Assembly: GCA_027604705.1 (NCBI GenBank)
Contig: JADHYV010000063.1
Span: 42,439 to 106,438, forward strand
Direction of reading: 5' to 3'
Length of the DNA: 64,000 nt
Source of the DNA: Allomyces arbusculus
Taxonomy: Eukaryota; Blastocladiomycota; Blastocladiomycetes; Blastocladiales; Blastocladiaceae
Under the pieces are notes generated by a model. It had not been told where the DNA came from. It searched no databases and was given only the letters and a program-made list of their open reading frames with translations. Both the position numbers and the translations under genes were made by a program. Shown here one piece after another: positions 31,135-43,026 of the stretch. Positions within the stretch are counted from its first letter, which is position 1, and the number at the start of each line of letters is the position of its first letter.

Positions 31135-31790
31135 AATTTGTTATTGTCCAAATGGAAATCACACTTAACTCGTTGACAATCTCTGCTGCGACAAGTCGTG
31201 TCAGGCGCATACGCGGCCCGCGTTGGAACAGCGGGGGCCGGGTTCTGGAGAAGACGTTGCTGGCGCGGCTGGCGAGGCATGGTGGAGCGCGTTGCGGTTG
31301 GAGACGAGCGAGCGGCGGGAACGCGTCCCTTTTATACTCTGCAGGATCCGCGCGGGGCCATTGGGGCGGGGTCGGAGAGGGGTCGTTGGCGATGGTGTTG
31401 ACGCTGAAGCGACAGCGATTGCCAGTCTCGCGACGCGCTTTGCTGAAGATGGCTTGCCGCCACACGTCACCACGTCACCACGCTCGACCTGTTCGCAGGC
31501 GTCTTTTGTTTTTGCATCTTCCACTTGTACAGAGAACGCTCTGATCGTCGCTGATCTCACCTCGCTCACCCCGTCCAAGAAGAATTGGTCGCGCATGTCC
31601 TAACGTTCCTATTCCTGCTCTACGTCTGTACAGTCGCCCGCGCACCCACCGACCTGCCGGTTCGCCGCCGCCGCCCACACGGCAGGAACGCACATACAGT
31701 CGACCCCCCCACCACCCCAATTCAGGTCACCCGGTGCACCACCTAAAGTACGGACGCATCGTCAGCAGCGATTCGACGTCGTTTCCGAGA
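31135..31790 (-). mobile_element. Inverted, internally deleted derivative of the HO-like unit
   Basis: Read on the minus strand, this holds the unit's left end (31790-31600), promoter with TATA box (31336-31330), an ATG at 31280 and a coding stretch MPRQPRQQRLLQNPAPAV nearly identical to the start of the HO-like protein. At CGACTTGTCGCA (about 31193) it jumps to the 3'-flank block (GCAGAGATTGTCAACGAG ... TTTGGACAATAACA). About 1.9 kb of coding sequence is therefore missing. The remnant frame reads out into a short unrelated tail and is not an endonuclease. Confidence 0.7.
31330..31336 (-). promoter_or_regulatory. TATA box in the deletion derivative
   Basis: TATAAAA on the minus strand in context GAGTATAAAAGGGACG, 50 bp before the ATG at 31280, matching the full-length copy. 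Confidence 0.6.
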
Positions 31791-32978
31791 CGATAGGAAT
31801 AACAGTCACACGCCCACTTCAGCCTCTCCACCTGATCAAGTCGCCAGTGAATGAATTGCAGCACTGCCACAGACACTCCAGTCGGTTGTGCTGAAAAGAT
31901 GCTCGCTTTGTGAGTATTTGATGACGCTATTCGTGACACGCGAGAATTTTGAAATTGTCTTGGACCACGAATGGGTTCCCTAATCAGAAGACAAAGAGGA
32001 CGAGTGGTACGAATTAAAGTTGATTCACGCCATTTAATTGTGAAAGTTTTGGAAATACAATGCACATTAGATCATCATTCTTGCTTCGACTCTGTTGTAA
32101 ACGTGCAATCTGGCTGTGTTCGCATAACCAGGGCTACAAGCAAGCCCAGATTCTCAGATCTTGGGACTAGAGATGAGATTGAAGCAGGGCATTGAAATGA
32201 AGGGACAAAATGTGACCATGGACATTTCGAAACTTTCGGGCTGAGTACTGTTGAGTATCAGTCAGCAGGAGTGTCAAGTCGGTTTGCACCTATGTTTTTC
32301 GCAGATAGCCGTAAAACATGCGGTTTGGATGCAGTGAGCAAAGTACAGGCTCACAGGCAACTTAGGTTTTCGCTGGATGTTCTGCATCCTCAAGGTGTGC
32401 GTTCCCTTCATTTCTGGCCAGTGTGTCTTGAGGGCGCCTGGCCAAAAGCATGAGCCAACCAGCAACATGCTTGCATCATTCAGACCAGTTCCTTGTTGCA
32501 GAACACCTAGCCTCCCAGTGCAATGGTTCCGCCGTCGTTTGGCATCCCTCGCGCATACTGGCAAGTATCAGCGCAGGCATAGGAGTGTGCGCGAACCAGT
32601 GAGTGCAAGTAAATGCCACCCGCCCTTGCTTGTTCCAAGTCGAGATGCTACATTGGTGCAGATCAAGCATCCATGCCAGGCGAAAAGCATGCGCCGGCTT
32701 AGGAGGTATGGCGTTGCTGCTCACGCTTCCATGTTTCTTTCCTTTCAATTTCGCATGATTTGAATAGGTCGAGATGCGTAACAATCAAGACGCTTGGAGC
32801 GGATCTCAGCCAATTTCAAGCAATGACAAGTCTGATTGCCCCTGCCAAAGTCGAAACAAGGGGCCGATACCAGAGGATCGATCCCCTTTTGGAGTCCAAA
32901 CAATGGTATCGAAATTGCCATGGCCCCATCTAATAATGCACCAAGTGCTAATTCCTAATCGCCGACCACCAAACCCCG
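31791..32978. other. A+T-richer spacer without a recognised gene
   Basis: Base composition drops visibly compared with flanking genes. ORFs are short, and none on either strand has recognisable motifs. It may be old transposon or unit remnants; 31815-31850 resembles 31008-31045 (TCTCCACC-GATCAAGTC). Confidence 0.5.
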
Positions 32979-33885
32979 CTACCGAATGAAAGGAATCCCG
33001 ACCTTGGTGCGTGCGCGGTACGTGACATACTCGGTCTCGAAAAACTTGACGAGCAACTCTTCCTCGTACGGGATGCGTTCGCGGAAAAAATACCAAAGCG
33101 CGCCCGCGTAGGCAAAGGCGCAGACGAGGTTGCCGCACAAGAGTTGCGTGCCGACGCCCCACCAAAAGTAGCCAAAGTAGGACGGGTGCCGCAGGTAGGC
33201 GTAGACGCCCGTGGTCACGAGCTCGTGGTTGAGTCGTTTGTAGTGCTCGATCAAGTGGCTGAAGTTGGTGCCGGCCTGGATCATAGCCAGCGACCGCGCC
33301 GATTGACCGACGAGGACGAGTGTGAGGCCTGTTCGAGGGTGGAGAAGGGTACGTGAGCATTGCGGAACGCGGCCGCAGGGCAGGAAATGCGAAAACGGAC
33401 CAACAAAGCGGAGTAGCAAAGGCCACGACTGGGCCCATGATGGGAAAAAGAAGCCGACGACGAGCGACTCGACGAGCGACGCGAGGGTCGCGGCAACGTA
33501 CTCGGGTCCGTGCGGGATCAAGAAGGCTATTGTGAGGACCAGTCTGTCAGAGCAACGTACGGACAAAAGATAGATCCGTCCCGACTCGAGCACACATACA
33601 CCCGAGATTTAGCTTGGGCGCGTTGTAGAGCGCCGTGACCTCGTATTCAAAAAAGTGGAAGATGGCGAGAGCGACGAGATACAGGCCAAACCATTGGAAG
33701 GTGGTGCCGAGGAACGCGAGCGCGAGACCCAGGCCCGCGACGCCTCCCACGCCAAACGCATATAGGGCAATATTGTGCGGAGAGTGCGTCCCATCGAGCA
33801 GGCGTGGGCGGGCAAAGTCGCGTTGCATCGTGGCGCCAAACGACGATGTTTGGCGAGGTGCTGCAGATGGCCTTGGAATGGCCAT
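32979..33885 (-). CDS. STE14: Protein-S-isoprenylcysteine O-methyltransferase (Ste14/ICMT)
   Basis: 253 aa from exons 33601/33600..33885, 33401..33526 and 32979..33328. Introns are GTATGT...ATAG (33527-33599) and GTCCGT...ACAG (33329-33400), and the joins restore NLGSFLIPHGPEY and LLRFVGLTLVLVGQSARSLAM. It is a polytopic ER membrane enzyme that methylates the C-terminal prenylcysteine of CaaX proteins. The diagnostic C-terminal block is complete: GVYAYLRHPSYFGYFWWGVG, RERIPYEEELLVKFF and a tyrosine-rich end, YVTYRARTKVGIPF. This forms the SAM and substrate site. It lies head-to-head with BIR1, 411 bp apart. It completes the pathway begun by the farnesyltransferase encoded at 12 kb. Confidence 0.95.
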
Positions 33886-34296
33886 GGTATCGACGCAGGA
33901 GCTGATCCACGACTTACACGACGGTCGCGCGTTGGGTTCCCTTGATCCGGACCAAGAAATGTCCTGCTTGCGTTGCGTGCAATGAGCGCGGTTGTGGCGA
34001 CGATGGAGGATGATGCGCGTGCGTGGCCAAAGTGGGTCGCGGAGCCCTGGGCCGATTTTTGGGCGGGTGCGGTGGGCAGCGGTAGATGCGATCACGCCGC
34101 TTCACACATGCCTCCACCGCAAATTTACCGCAAGCGCACTCTTGCTGAACAATTTCATCATCGTCAACGACCACGTCCCCCCCACGCACCGGCCCTGTCG
34201 TCGCTCGCAAAGGCCCTCAACTTGTCGCATTACGGCCTCCAGCTTCCTGCCCGCCAGTCCAGTCTCGCGGCCCGACCACGCAAATTGCGCCCAAGC
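33886..34296. other. Bidirectional promoter region of STE14 and BIR1
   Basis: A 411-bp gap between divergent starts. No distinct element was recognised. Confidence 0.5.
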
Positions 34297-37200
34297 ATGG
34301 GGCGCACTGCTCGCGCCAAGGCCAAACCCAAGGCCAAGGCTCCGATCCCCGCTACACCCGTTGCTGCTGCTGTCGACGCTGTTGCCGAACAGGTCGAACA
34401 TGTCGAGCATGCCGCCGACCAGCCCGACTACTCGCTCTTCAACGTGCGCCTCGCGTCCTTCTCCAACAGCATCAACCCGTGGCCACACGCGACGCCGACA
34501 CCCGAGATGCTCGCCGCCGCTGGTTTCTACCACGACCCGTTCCCAGACGAGTCGCTCGACTCGGTCAACTGCTTCCAGTGCGGAAAACCACTCGGCGATT
34601 GGGACCCGGACGACGACCCCTACAAGGAGCATGTCGGCCATACGACCGACTGTGCGTGGGCGCGCGCCGTGTGTTTGCCTGAAATGTGCCGCTTGCAGGG
34701 CCCGAACCCGTACGACTTGAATGACCCGGAGACGTGGCCAGCTGCGCTCGAGCGCGCGCGCGAGGAGACCTTTGTTGGACGATGGCCGCACGCTGGACAA
34801 AAGGGGTTCTTTGCCACCATCAAACGGGTAAGCTCATTGTCGTGGCTTGATCTGGTTGAGTGCGGTGTTCTTGTCGTTAAATGCAATACATCTGATGTTC
34901 CCCCTGCCCCTCTACCCGCCAATTCTTTTCGATCGACAGATGGCCAAGGCTGGATTCCACTACACGCCCGAGGTGCCCGGCGACGACTGTGCTTCTTGTA
35001 TCTACTGCGGCACCACCCTCAGCGAATGGTCGCCCAAGGACAACCCGCTGTACGCCGCTACTCTCTTTCTCTTTCTTTCTCTCTCTCTCTCTCTCTCCGA
35101 ACTTGAATCACGACCCGCTCGGCCGTTCTGATCGAATTTTTTTTTGTCCGTAGGATCGAGCACAAGAACCGCCAGCCGGACTGCCCTTTCTTCGACCGCA
35201 TCGCCAAAGTGCGCGGTAAGCGCCCGGCCTCGACGGCGACACCCGCGGCCGCACCGCCACCGAAACGGCCTCGGAAACCGCCCGCCAGTCGCACTGCACC
35301 ACCGGCCGCATCGGTGGTCGAGGATGAGCCGGTTCCGGCTGCTCGCCCGGGCCGAAAGCCCACAGCGCGGTCGGTTCGTCGCACGACCAAGGCTCTTCCT
35401 CCCGAACCTGTGGATCTCGTTCCTGACGATGAAGTTGACGCTCCGCCGATTGCACCCGCGTCGGCGACAGTCCAGGACCAGAAACCCGTGAGTTTTGCTG
35501 GAGACGCGGTGCCCGCTGGCGCGGACTCACATCCGCCACCGGTCGAGGGCGCGTTCGCGTCTGGTGCTGCCAATTCAGCCGTGGAGCTGCCACCCCCGCC
35601 GCCAAAGGTAAGAACCCTGCGCCGGGGCCGCACGGCGACGCGCACGCTCCGTGCGCGACGAGCCAGTAGGAGTGCGACGACGTCTACAGGAGCCGAACTG
35701 GCTGAAGTGCCCGCACCCAAGTCGGCGCTGGTGGCAGACCAACCGTCGCATATACTCGCCCCGGTCGCCGACGAGCCGGTGGCCATGGATGTTGACGAAT
35801 CCGTACTGCCACCGCCGCCACCCGCAGAACCTGAGCCGCAGCCTGATCCCGCACCGGTCGTAACGCGCACGACGCGCCGTGGCACGCGCACTGTTGCTGT
35901 GTCAACAAGGAGTTCTCGGCGTGGTCGCGGTCGAGGCCGAGGTCGTGGCGGCACACGCACTGTTCCGGCTCGAGCTGTGGCTGTGGTCGAGGAAGAGGAG
36001 CCCGGACCTGCACCTGACGTGGACGCAGCTGCCGTGCTGCCGGCCGACGAGCCGGGGCATGCTTTCGCGGCACCGCGAGCCGTTGTCGACGTCGCCATGG
36101 ATGTGAATTGCGCCGACCCGTTAGATTATCCCGCAGCGTTTGCGCCCGATCCTGCGCCTAGACCAGGCCAGGTCCAGTCTCGCTCCCCCACGTCAACGCG
36201 AACGTCTGCGCCGTCAGCGAGACACCCAGCGACTCCTCACCCGCGCGTCTCTGCGCCGGCGACGCCGACCCCTGTTACCCCTCATTCGGCCGTCGCTCGT
36301 CCGACGCAAGTGCTCACGCCACCAGCGGCATTGCCTGTAACACCATCACCAGCGCCACATGCTGCTGCAGCACCGTCCGCGACACCAGCCGCACGGGATG
36401 CAGCTGCTCTCGATCAACCGGATCATGTCGTCCACCGCGAACCCACACCGCCACCGCCACCGCGCGCCGCATCTCCCCCACCGTTGGAGTCTCCCGCGAG
36501 ACCCAAGCGCGCTGCAACGAAACGGCGGGCCCCAGCTCGTACCGCTCCACCGCGAGACACCCGGCACCGGCGCGCGCTGTATCTGCCACCGGCTGCCATT
36601 GTCCCGAAGCCCGTTGAGGAGTCTGCCCTGGAACCGCCGGCCGTGCCCGTGCTGGAACCCGTTGTCGAGTCACCGATCGCGCCCATCCTCGATTCCCGGC
36701 CAGCGACCGGGTCGCCAGCGTTGGATCCACGCGCGCACACGCCCTCACCGGTCGTACGGCGGCAGTCGTCGCGCAGCGCCTCTGAACAGCTGACTCGCGA
36801 CGCGCTTGTGCCGCCACCGGCTGTCGTGTCGCCCGTGCTGCGTCGGCCGTCGCAACGCCGCGCATCGCACGCTGTTGACACGGCTGTCGCGGAGCGTGTG
36901 AATGAGGAGCGCGATCATGCCGAGGCGGCGGCATCGGGTATCGACGAGGCCAGTCACGAGCCGGCGCAAGAGCAGGTCGACGGCGACAGCGCGATGGCCA
37001 AGTTGGAGGAGCCTATTCATGACGTGGTCGAGGATCCCGCACTCGACGCTGAGGACCTGCTCGCCGAAAACGTTGAGGAGCCAGCACGCGACGCGACGCC
37101 CGTCCCCGCCTCGCGCCGAACGTCGCGGCAGAGCGCACTGCGCGCGTCACCCATAATCGATTATGAGTCGCGCCGATCCTCCATGCTGCTCTGGCACACG

Positions 37201-39779
37201 ACGCCTCAGAGCAGGACCGGTCGCACGCCGCCCGCGCTATCCATGGTCGACGACGACGTCGAGTTGCACGTCGTGGAGATGGACTCGGCCGCGAATGATG
37301 CCTCCGCGTCCTCGACGCCGACGCGGCGCCGATCGAGCCGCATTCAGGCCTGCGCGAGCAAGTCGCCCGTCATTGACGTGACCGGCGATTCTGTGGACGA
37401 GGACGGGCTCGCTGAGCCGTTTGAGGAATTACGACGTGCCGAGGCGTTCCGCGAACCTGCTGGGTCGTCGTCGCTCTCGGCCGTGCCGCAGTCGTCGTCG
37501 CTGTCGAGCTTGCGGTCGTCCTCGGTTGACGCGGATCGCGTGTCGACTGTTGACGACACGCCCGAGGAAGAGACGCCCATGGACGTAGACGACGAGGAGG
37601 ATGTGGAGGAAGAAGTGTTTCCGGACCCCGACGACATGCTCCCCGTCACGCCAGCACTTCCGCGATTTGTTACACCAGCGCGCGCCCGTGGCCAGCACGG
37701 TGGGTTTTCGGCGTTGCGGTTCCAAGTCGACCCGACGACTACTGCCGATACGCCGACCCGTCCCACCCGCGCAGCAGCGCGGCGCGCGTCGACTCCCGCC
37801 GTGGCTACGACCAAGTCGGCACTCGGCACGCAGGCCCGCACCACCCCGGCGCTGTCGCGCCGCGCGTCAACGCCCGCTCCCGCCCGACAGCCCGCCGCCG
37901 AGCCGTCGGCCGAGACCGACGTTGAGTCCGCAACCTACGCTGGCCCTGCGTTCTCGACACGTCGCAAAACTCGGCTCTTCTCGCCATCGGCCGCCCCGCC
38001 ACCGTCGCACGCTCCACCACCGCCGCCAACTCCGGTGCAGCGCGGTGCGCGACGGCACCGGTCGCACACGGCCCCTGCGCCGGTGAGTGTGGCTCGGTCC
38101 GTGATGCTGCGGTACCGCGTGGTCGAGATTGAGATCCCGATTTACGTGCGCCGAGGTGTGCGGACACCGCAGCAGACGCCGGTTCCAACGCCAGAGCCCC
38201 GGGTTCAAGAGTTGGTGGAGACGGATCGGGAGGACGCAGTCAAGGAGGAGGCGGATGGGATGGACAGTGGGGACGAGGCGCGGGTGGAGGTCGAGGAGCC
38301 GGAGCGGGCCGCGGAACCACTCGATGATGAGGAGCGGGAATCGGACGAGGGGGAGGAGCGCGAGGGATCCGAGGAGGAGGACGCAGTTGAGGAACGCGTT
38401 AGAGTCGAGGTGCCCGAGGGTGAAGCCGAAGAGGAGCGCGAGGCGGCAGAAGAGATGAACGTGGCCGAGGAACGCGATACCGCCGAAGACGCAGGTGAAG
38501 GAACGGCGGCTGCAGTCGGCAGACGCGATGGGTTCTTTGCGACCAAGGACCTCGACATGGACGATGCCGCGAGCGAGCCCGACCTCGTGCTGTTCCTCGA
38601 GGACGAACCCGACGCGTCGTTCCACGGCGAGAATCGGCCATTGCCTGATCACCAAGACGTGGCCATAAACGAACCCGAAGAGCCACAGGAGTTGGACGAA
38701 ATGGCCGAGCTCGACGAAATGGACGAGCTGATCGATGAAAATGACCAAGACGGCGAGCTGCAGGCCATGGCCGACCTGCACATCGCCGACGATTTGGATA
38801 CTGCCGACGAGCTCGACGCCGACCATGCACTCGATCCGGCAGACGTGGACCCGATGCACGTCGCCACGCCGTCCATATCCCCGGTGCAAATCGAGGACGA
38901 CGCCGACGTTGCCCCACCCTCCGCTTCGCCGATGCAAATCGAGGACGAGTTACCCGCCCCGCTCATGTCCCCGATCCACATCGAGGATGAAGACGGACAC
39001 CCGCTATCGCTCATGGCGAGTTCGTCGACGCCGACACCAACGCCGACGCCGTTCGCTCCTCACGGACTCTCGCCCGCCGCGTCCATGTACGAATCGTCCT
39101 CGCCAACCCCGACGCCAACTGCGTCACGACCATCGACGCGCACGGGTCACGCCTCGCCTGCCTGGCACTCTTCCCCGACGCCGTCTCGGCGGCGCCCGGG
39201 ATCATTGAGTCGCACGGTGCCCACGGCACCAGTGTCGCCGTCTCCCGCGCTGCGCGTGCCGGATCAGGACGAACCCACGGTCATTTTGAATAACGGGTCC
39301 GCGAGCTTCGACGAGGACGAGACGGCGGTTGCGGACAAGGACGAACCCTCGGTCGCTGATGCCGACTTGCCCGCAGTGCAGTTGCCCTCGTTTGAGCCAC
39401 AGGACGCGGTCGTCGCCAACGGCCTCGACCACGACGGCGACATTGTCATGGACGAGGCTGCCTATGCCGACATGGTCGATCCGTACGCCGAGGCACGTGC
39501 GGCCATTGCTACTGTACGCGTCTCCGAATTTTTTCCCAGGACCACGACAGATGCTGACTTCGTGCTTTATTCTAGATGGAACCGACCATTCCCGCCAAGC
39601 TGGCTCGCGCCGCACGCGCGTGTGACCCGGCAGAACGGAAACTGACCGTGCGCGAGTGGCTCGCTGTCGTCGCTGAGCGCCGCAAACAGGCCTACCGCGC
39701 GCAGGTGCAGAAGATGATCGACGATCTCTACCGGAAAGCCCGGGAAGCGGGTATTGACCTCGACCTGCCGCTCCAATGA
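34297..39779 (+). CDS. BIR1: Bir1/survivin-type chromosomal passenger protein, two BIR domains
   Basis: 1734 aa from exons 34297..34827, 34940..35049, 35154..39513 and 39576..39779. Introns are GTAAGC...ACAG, GTACGC...GTAG and GTACGC...CTAG, all in phase. BIR1 spans about residues 50-122 with zinc ligands Cys92, Cys95, His112 and Cys119. BIR2 spans about 160-227 with Cys197, Cys200, His217 and Cys224; both have the C-x2-C-x16-H-x6-C spacing. About 1400 residues of Ser/Pro/Arg-rich, then acidic, disordered sequence follow, including three SP-x-x-IED repeats (38870-38985). The last exon is a basic amphipathic helix (LTVREWLAVVAERRKQAY). In yeasts Bir1 targets Aurora kinase and INCENP to centromeres and spindles. 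The length fits or exceeds yeast Bir1 (about 950-1000 aa). Confidence 0.92.
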
Positions 39780-40192
39780 GCCGAGTCGACGACGCGTAAT
39801 GCATTGATTGTTCATGAGCATCAAGAGAATACCATTTTTGCTCACCACTTGCCGCTTCGCGAGCCGTGAAAAGCAATTGGCAAACCAGCACACGAAACTA
39901 CGTGATGGCGCTGGGCATCGACGGGCATGGCACGGCACGCAAAATCGTTGATCGTATGCGTGCAAGGGCCAACCGCCAAGAGCTGGCAAGAGAGATCAAC
40001 AAACAGCAATTTAGAACCATGAAGCACAGATGTGACAGGACCTATTCCCGCTCCCGTCCTTGGCCTCTCCCAGCTATCATCAACGGCCCTCCATCATCTT
40101 TCCCATCCTCCTCCTCCTCCTGCTCCTCCTCCCCACCCACATCCCCGTCCTACGCCGACGCCCCGAGACAACAACAAAAGACACAAAACCTC
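39780..40192. other. Convergent 3' region between BIR1 and the Ste20-like kinase
   Basis: A 413-bp gap between tail-to-tail genes. It contains a polypyrimidine tract (TCCTCCTCCTCCTGCTCC, about 40103-40135) that is purine-rich on the kinase strand, probably 3' UTR. No gene was seen. Confidence 0.5.
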
Positions 40193-43026
40193 CTACTCAT
40201 TCCACCCACTCCGCATCCGGCCCGGCGTCATTGGCGGCGCCTGCATCCCATACACGGCCTGCGGCGGCAAACTCGGGGGGACCGCGGCCGTTGCCGACGT
40301 GGGTCTCGGCGTGCGCGGCGTCTGCGGGGTGTACGGCGTGCCCGGCGCCGCCGCATGGTGGTGCTGTTGCGGGACATGGTGGTGGTACTGGTAATGGCCC
40401 GCGGCTGACGGTGGCGGCGGCGGCGCCGGCTGCGCGTACCCGCTTGGGGTCGCGGGCGTGGCCAGGACCGCCTGCTGCGAGAGCATCACGCCGGCATGTG
40501 CGCCGAGCATTTGCAGGGCACGCAGGACCAGGTCCGATCCTTCGTGCGCGTCCAAGTCATCGAGTGCGCGCCGCAACCGGTCGAGCGCGTGGTACCCCTC
40601 GGAAGTGCGCACCTGGGTGATATGCGGGTGCAGGACGTGGTACCACGGCCGCTGTGCTGCGCCGTGGATCCCGGACCCGGCGACCGAGGCCGCAAGCGGC
40701 GCGCCGGCCGCAGCGGACTGGTACCCGTGCGGCCCCGGCGTCCCGGGCGCTTGCGGAACGACCGCAGCCCCTGCGCCACCGGTGGCGCCTGCCCCCGAAA
40801 ACGGACCCGGTGTCCGCGGGGGTGCTGGGACCGCGACTCCGCCGACCATGACCATCCCGGACCCAGCCGCGGCGTTTGCGGAACTCGCGCGGTAATCCGG
40901 CCCGGTATGCACGTGCGGGACCGGGTTGGCCCCCGCCGTCCGCGGGCGGCCGGGCACGGGCGGTGCGTCTGCGGGGGTCATGAATGCGTCTTGCGGCGGC
41001 GCCGTCGGGGACCGCGCATACTGCTGCTGCCCGAGCCCAGGGGACGCGGCGTACCGGCCGTACGCGTCGGTCTGGACGGCGACGAGCGGGGTCTTGGGCC
41101 GGTTCATGGGCGGGGTCTTGCGCGGGGTTTGCGGCTGCGGGGTGCGTGGTGGGGCGGCAGCTGCAGCTGCAGCCGCTGCGGCGGCGACGGCGCCGGACGA
41201 GACTTCCGAAAGTGTCCCGGGACCCGGGATGGGCGTTCCGACGGCGGGCGGTTCCGCATAGGTGCTCGACGACGCGATCGACGATTTGCGCGACCCGGAC
41301 GACCCGATGGTCGTCGCGGACGAGGGCATGTCCTTGCGCACCGTGGAAAAGTCCCACGTCGCGCCAGGCATACTGCGCGGGTCCGAGTCCGGCCCGGAGT
41401 TCCCGCCGTGATTCGCTTTCCCGTTAGTCACGGTATCCTGGTCGTTCCCGCCCGATCCGCCGACGTCGTGCGTACTACTGCCACCGCCGACCCCCTGCCG
41501 GTAATGCTCGTGCCGCTCAATCAGTTCGGTCAGGTACGAGTTGCGTTTGGCCTTGCGAATGAACGGGTGCTTGAGCAAGTCCTTGGCGCTGGCGCGCGCG
41601 GCTGGGTTCTTTTGTAGACACAGCGAGACGAATTCCTTGAACGTGCGCGAAAACGCGCCGTGCAGTTGTGGTGGTTCCGACTTGGTGATTTGGAACAGCG
41701 CACGGGTCGGTTCCATGTCAGCATGCGGCGGCTGGCCCTGCGCGAGCTCGATCGCCGTGATTCTGGAAGGTGGGGGTGGAAACGATGGTGTTAGTACTTC
41801 GTGCGAGGTGCTGGTGCATGGGAGGACGTGGAGACGCACCCAAGGGACCATATATCGGCGCGCTCGTCGTAGCCCGTTTGGCTAATGACCTCGGGCGCCA
41901 TCCAAAACTAGAGATGGTGAAAATGGTCAAGTCAGTCCAAAACGTCGCGATGTGCACGACAGTGACGGTGGAGAACTTACCGGCGTGCCGACAAACGTGT
42001 TTTTCCGCGTCATTGTCAAAGTCAATTGGCCCGACACTCCGAAATCGGCGAGCTTGACTAAACGACGTGATGGCGTTCACAACATGGTCAGCTATGATCG
42101 GCGAGCTTGCCCCGAGCGCACAATGAAGACGCACCATCACCGGTCTGGGTCAATAGGATATTGGCGGCCTTGATGTCTAGCAAATTGAACGCAACAGCGG
42201 TCAGCGTGTGTCGTAGCGTGCTGATTGGTCGCTATGCACAGCATGCATACCTCGGTGCAGTTTTCCCTGCTCGTGCAAGTACTCGAGGCCGCGCAAGAGC
42301 TCGCGCATGATGATGGCAATGAACACCTCTTCGAAGTTGGCCGGTTTCAGCTACCATCGATGATTCGCACGCCGAGTGTCAGACCAGAATCACAAGTGCA
42401 AGCGCGAGCAAGCTCTGTGGGCCCGCCGTACCAAATCTTGACATGATCCACCGCCGCAGAACTCCATGACAATCCATAGTTTGGCGCCCTTGATGAACGA
42501 GCCGTAGTACTTGGTGACAAACTGGGCACCACAATCAACATTAGCGAGTGACACCCTCGTGGCGACGAACGCCGCCGCTGTGGGCGCAGCAAGCGTGCTA
42601 AACGTACGGTAGAGTCGAGCTGACTCAAAATGTGAATTTCCTGCTGAATGTCCTCGATCTCGTCCTGCGCCTGCTCGAGGTCGATGATCTTGATGGCAAC
42701 GGGCGCCTTGTTGCGCTTGTCAAAGCCTATTCGGAATCGACATCGCGGTCAGTCGCTGCAATCCGGAGCACGCACGCTCGGACGGCGCCGTCTCGGGTGT
42801 GCGCTCGTTGAACGTAAAGGGGCGTCGCGGAGCACGCACCCTTGTAGACTTCGCCAAACGAGCCGCGGCCAATGCGCTCCTGCTTGACGTAGAGCTCCTC
42901 CGGGTCGATTCGGATCACGGGTGACGACTACCAACGAGCCGGGGTGATGGGCGGACAACGACGCAATATCAGGGCCAGCAGCACTCAAGCGGGTGTCGAA
43001 ATGAGAGAGGAGCCGCGTCATACCAT
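40193..43026 (-). CDS. Ste20-family protein kinase, GCK-III type
   Basis: 716 aa from nine exons (minus strand): 43024..43026, 42840..42927, 42608..42726, 42432..42521, 42251..42350, 42141..42176, 41981..42057, 41840..41907, 40193..41762; all phases agree. Exon 1 is only the ATG (context GCCGCCATGG), spliced to [12 protein letters not shown]. The kinase domain spans about 16-263: G-loop [11 protein letters not shown], catalytic Lys43 in VAIK, HRD (132-134) in [15 protein letters not shown] (151-153), activation segment [39 protein letters not shown] is typical of the MST3/4, Kic1, Nak1 and Sps1 group, which work with Mo25/Hym1 in polarity, septation and sporulation. The remaining about 440 residues are Gly/Pro/Ala-rich and disordered with a possible short helix ([18 protein letters not shown]). 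The kinase should be active. Confidence 0.93.

Noticed and set aside
34102-34800. Minus-strand frame across the first BIR domain
   Set aside because: Antisense shadow; the plus strand has all zinc ligands with correct spacing.
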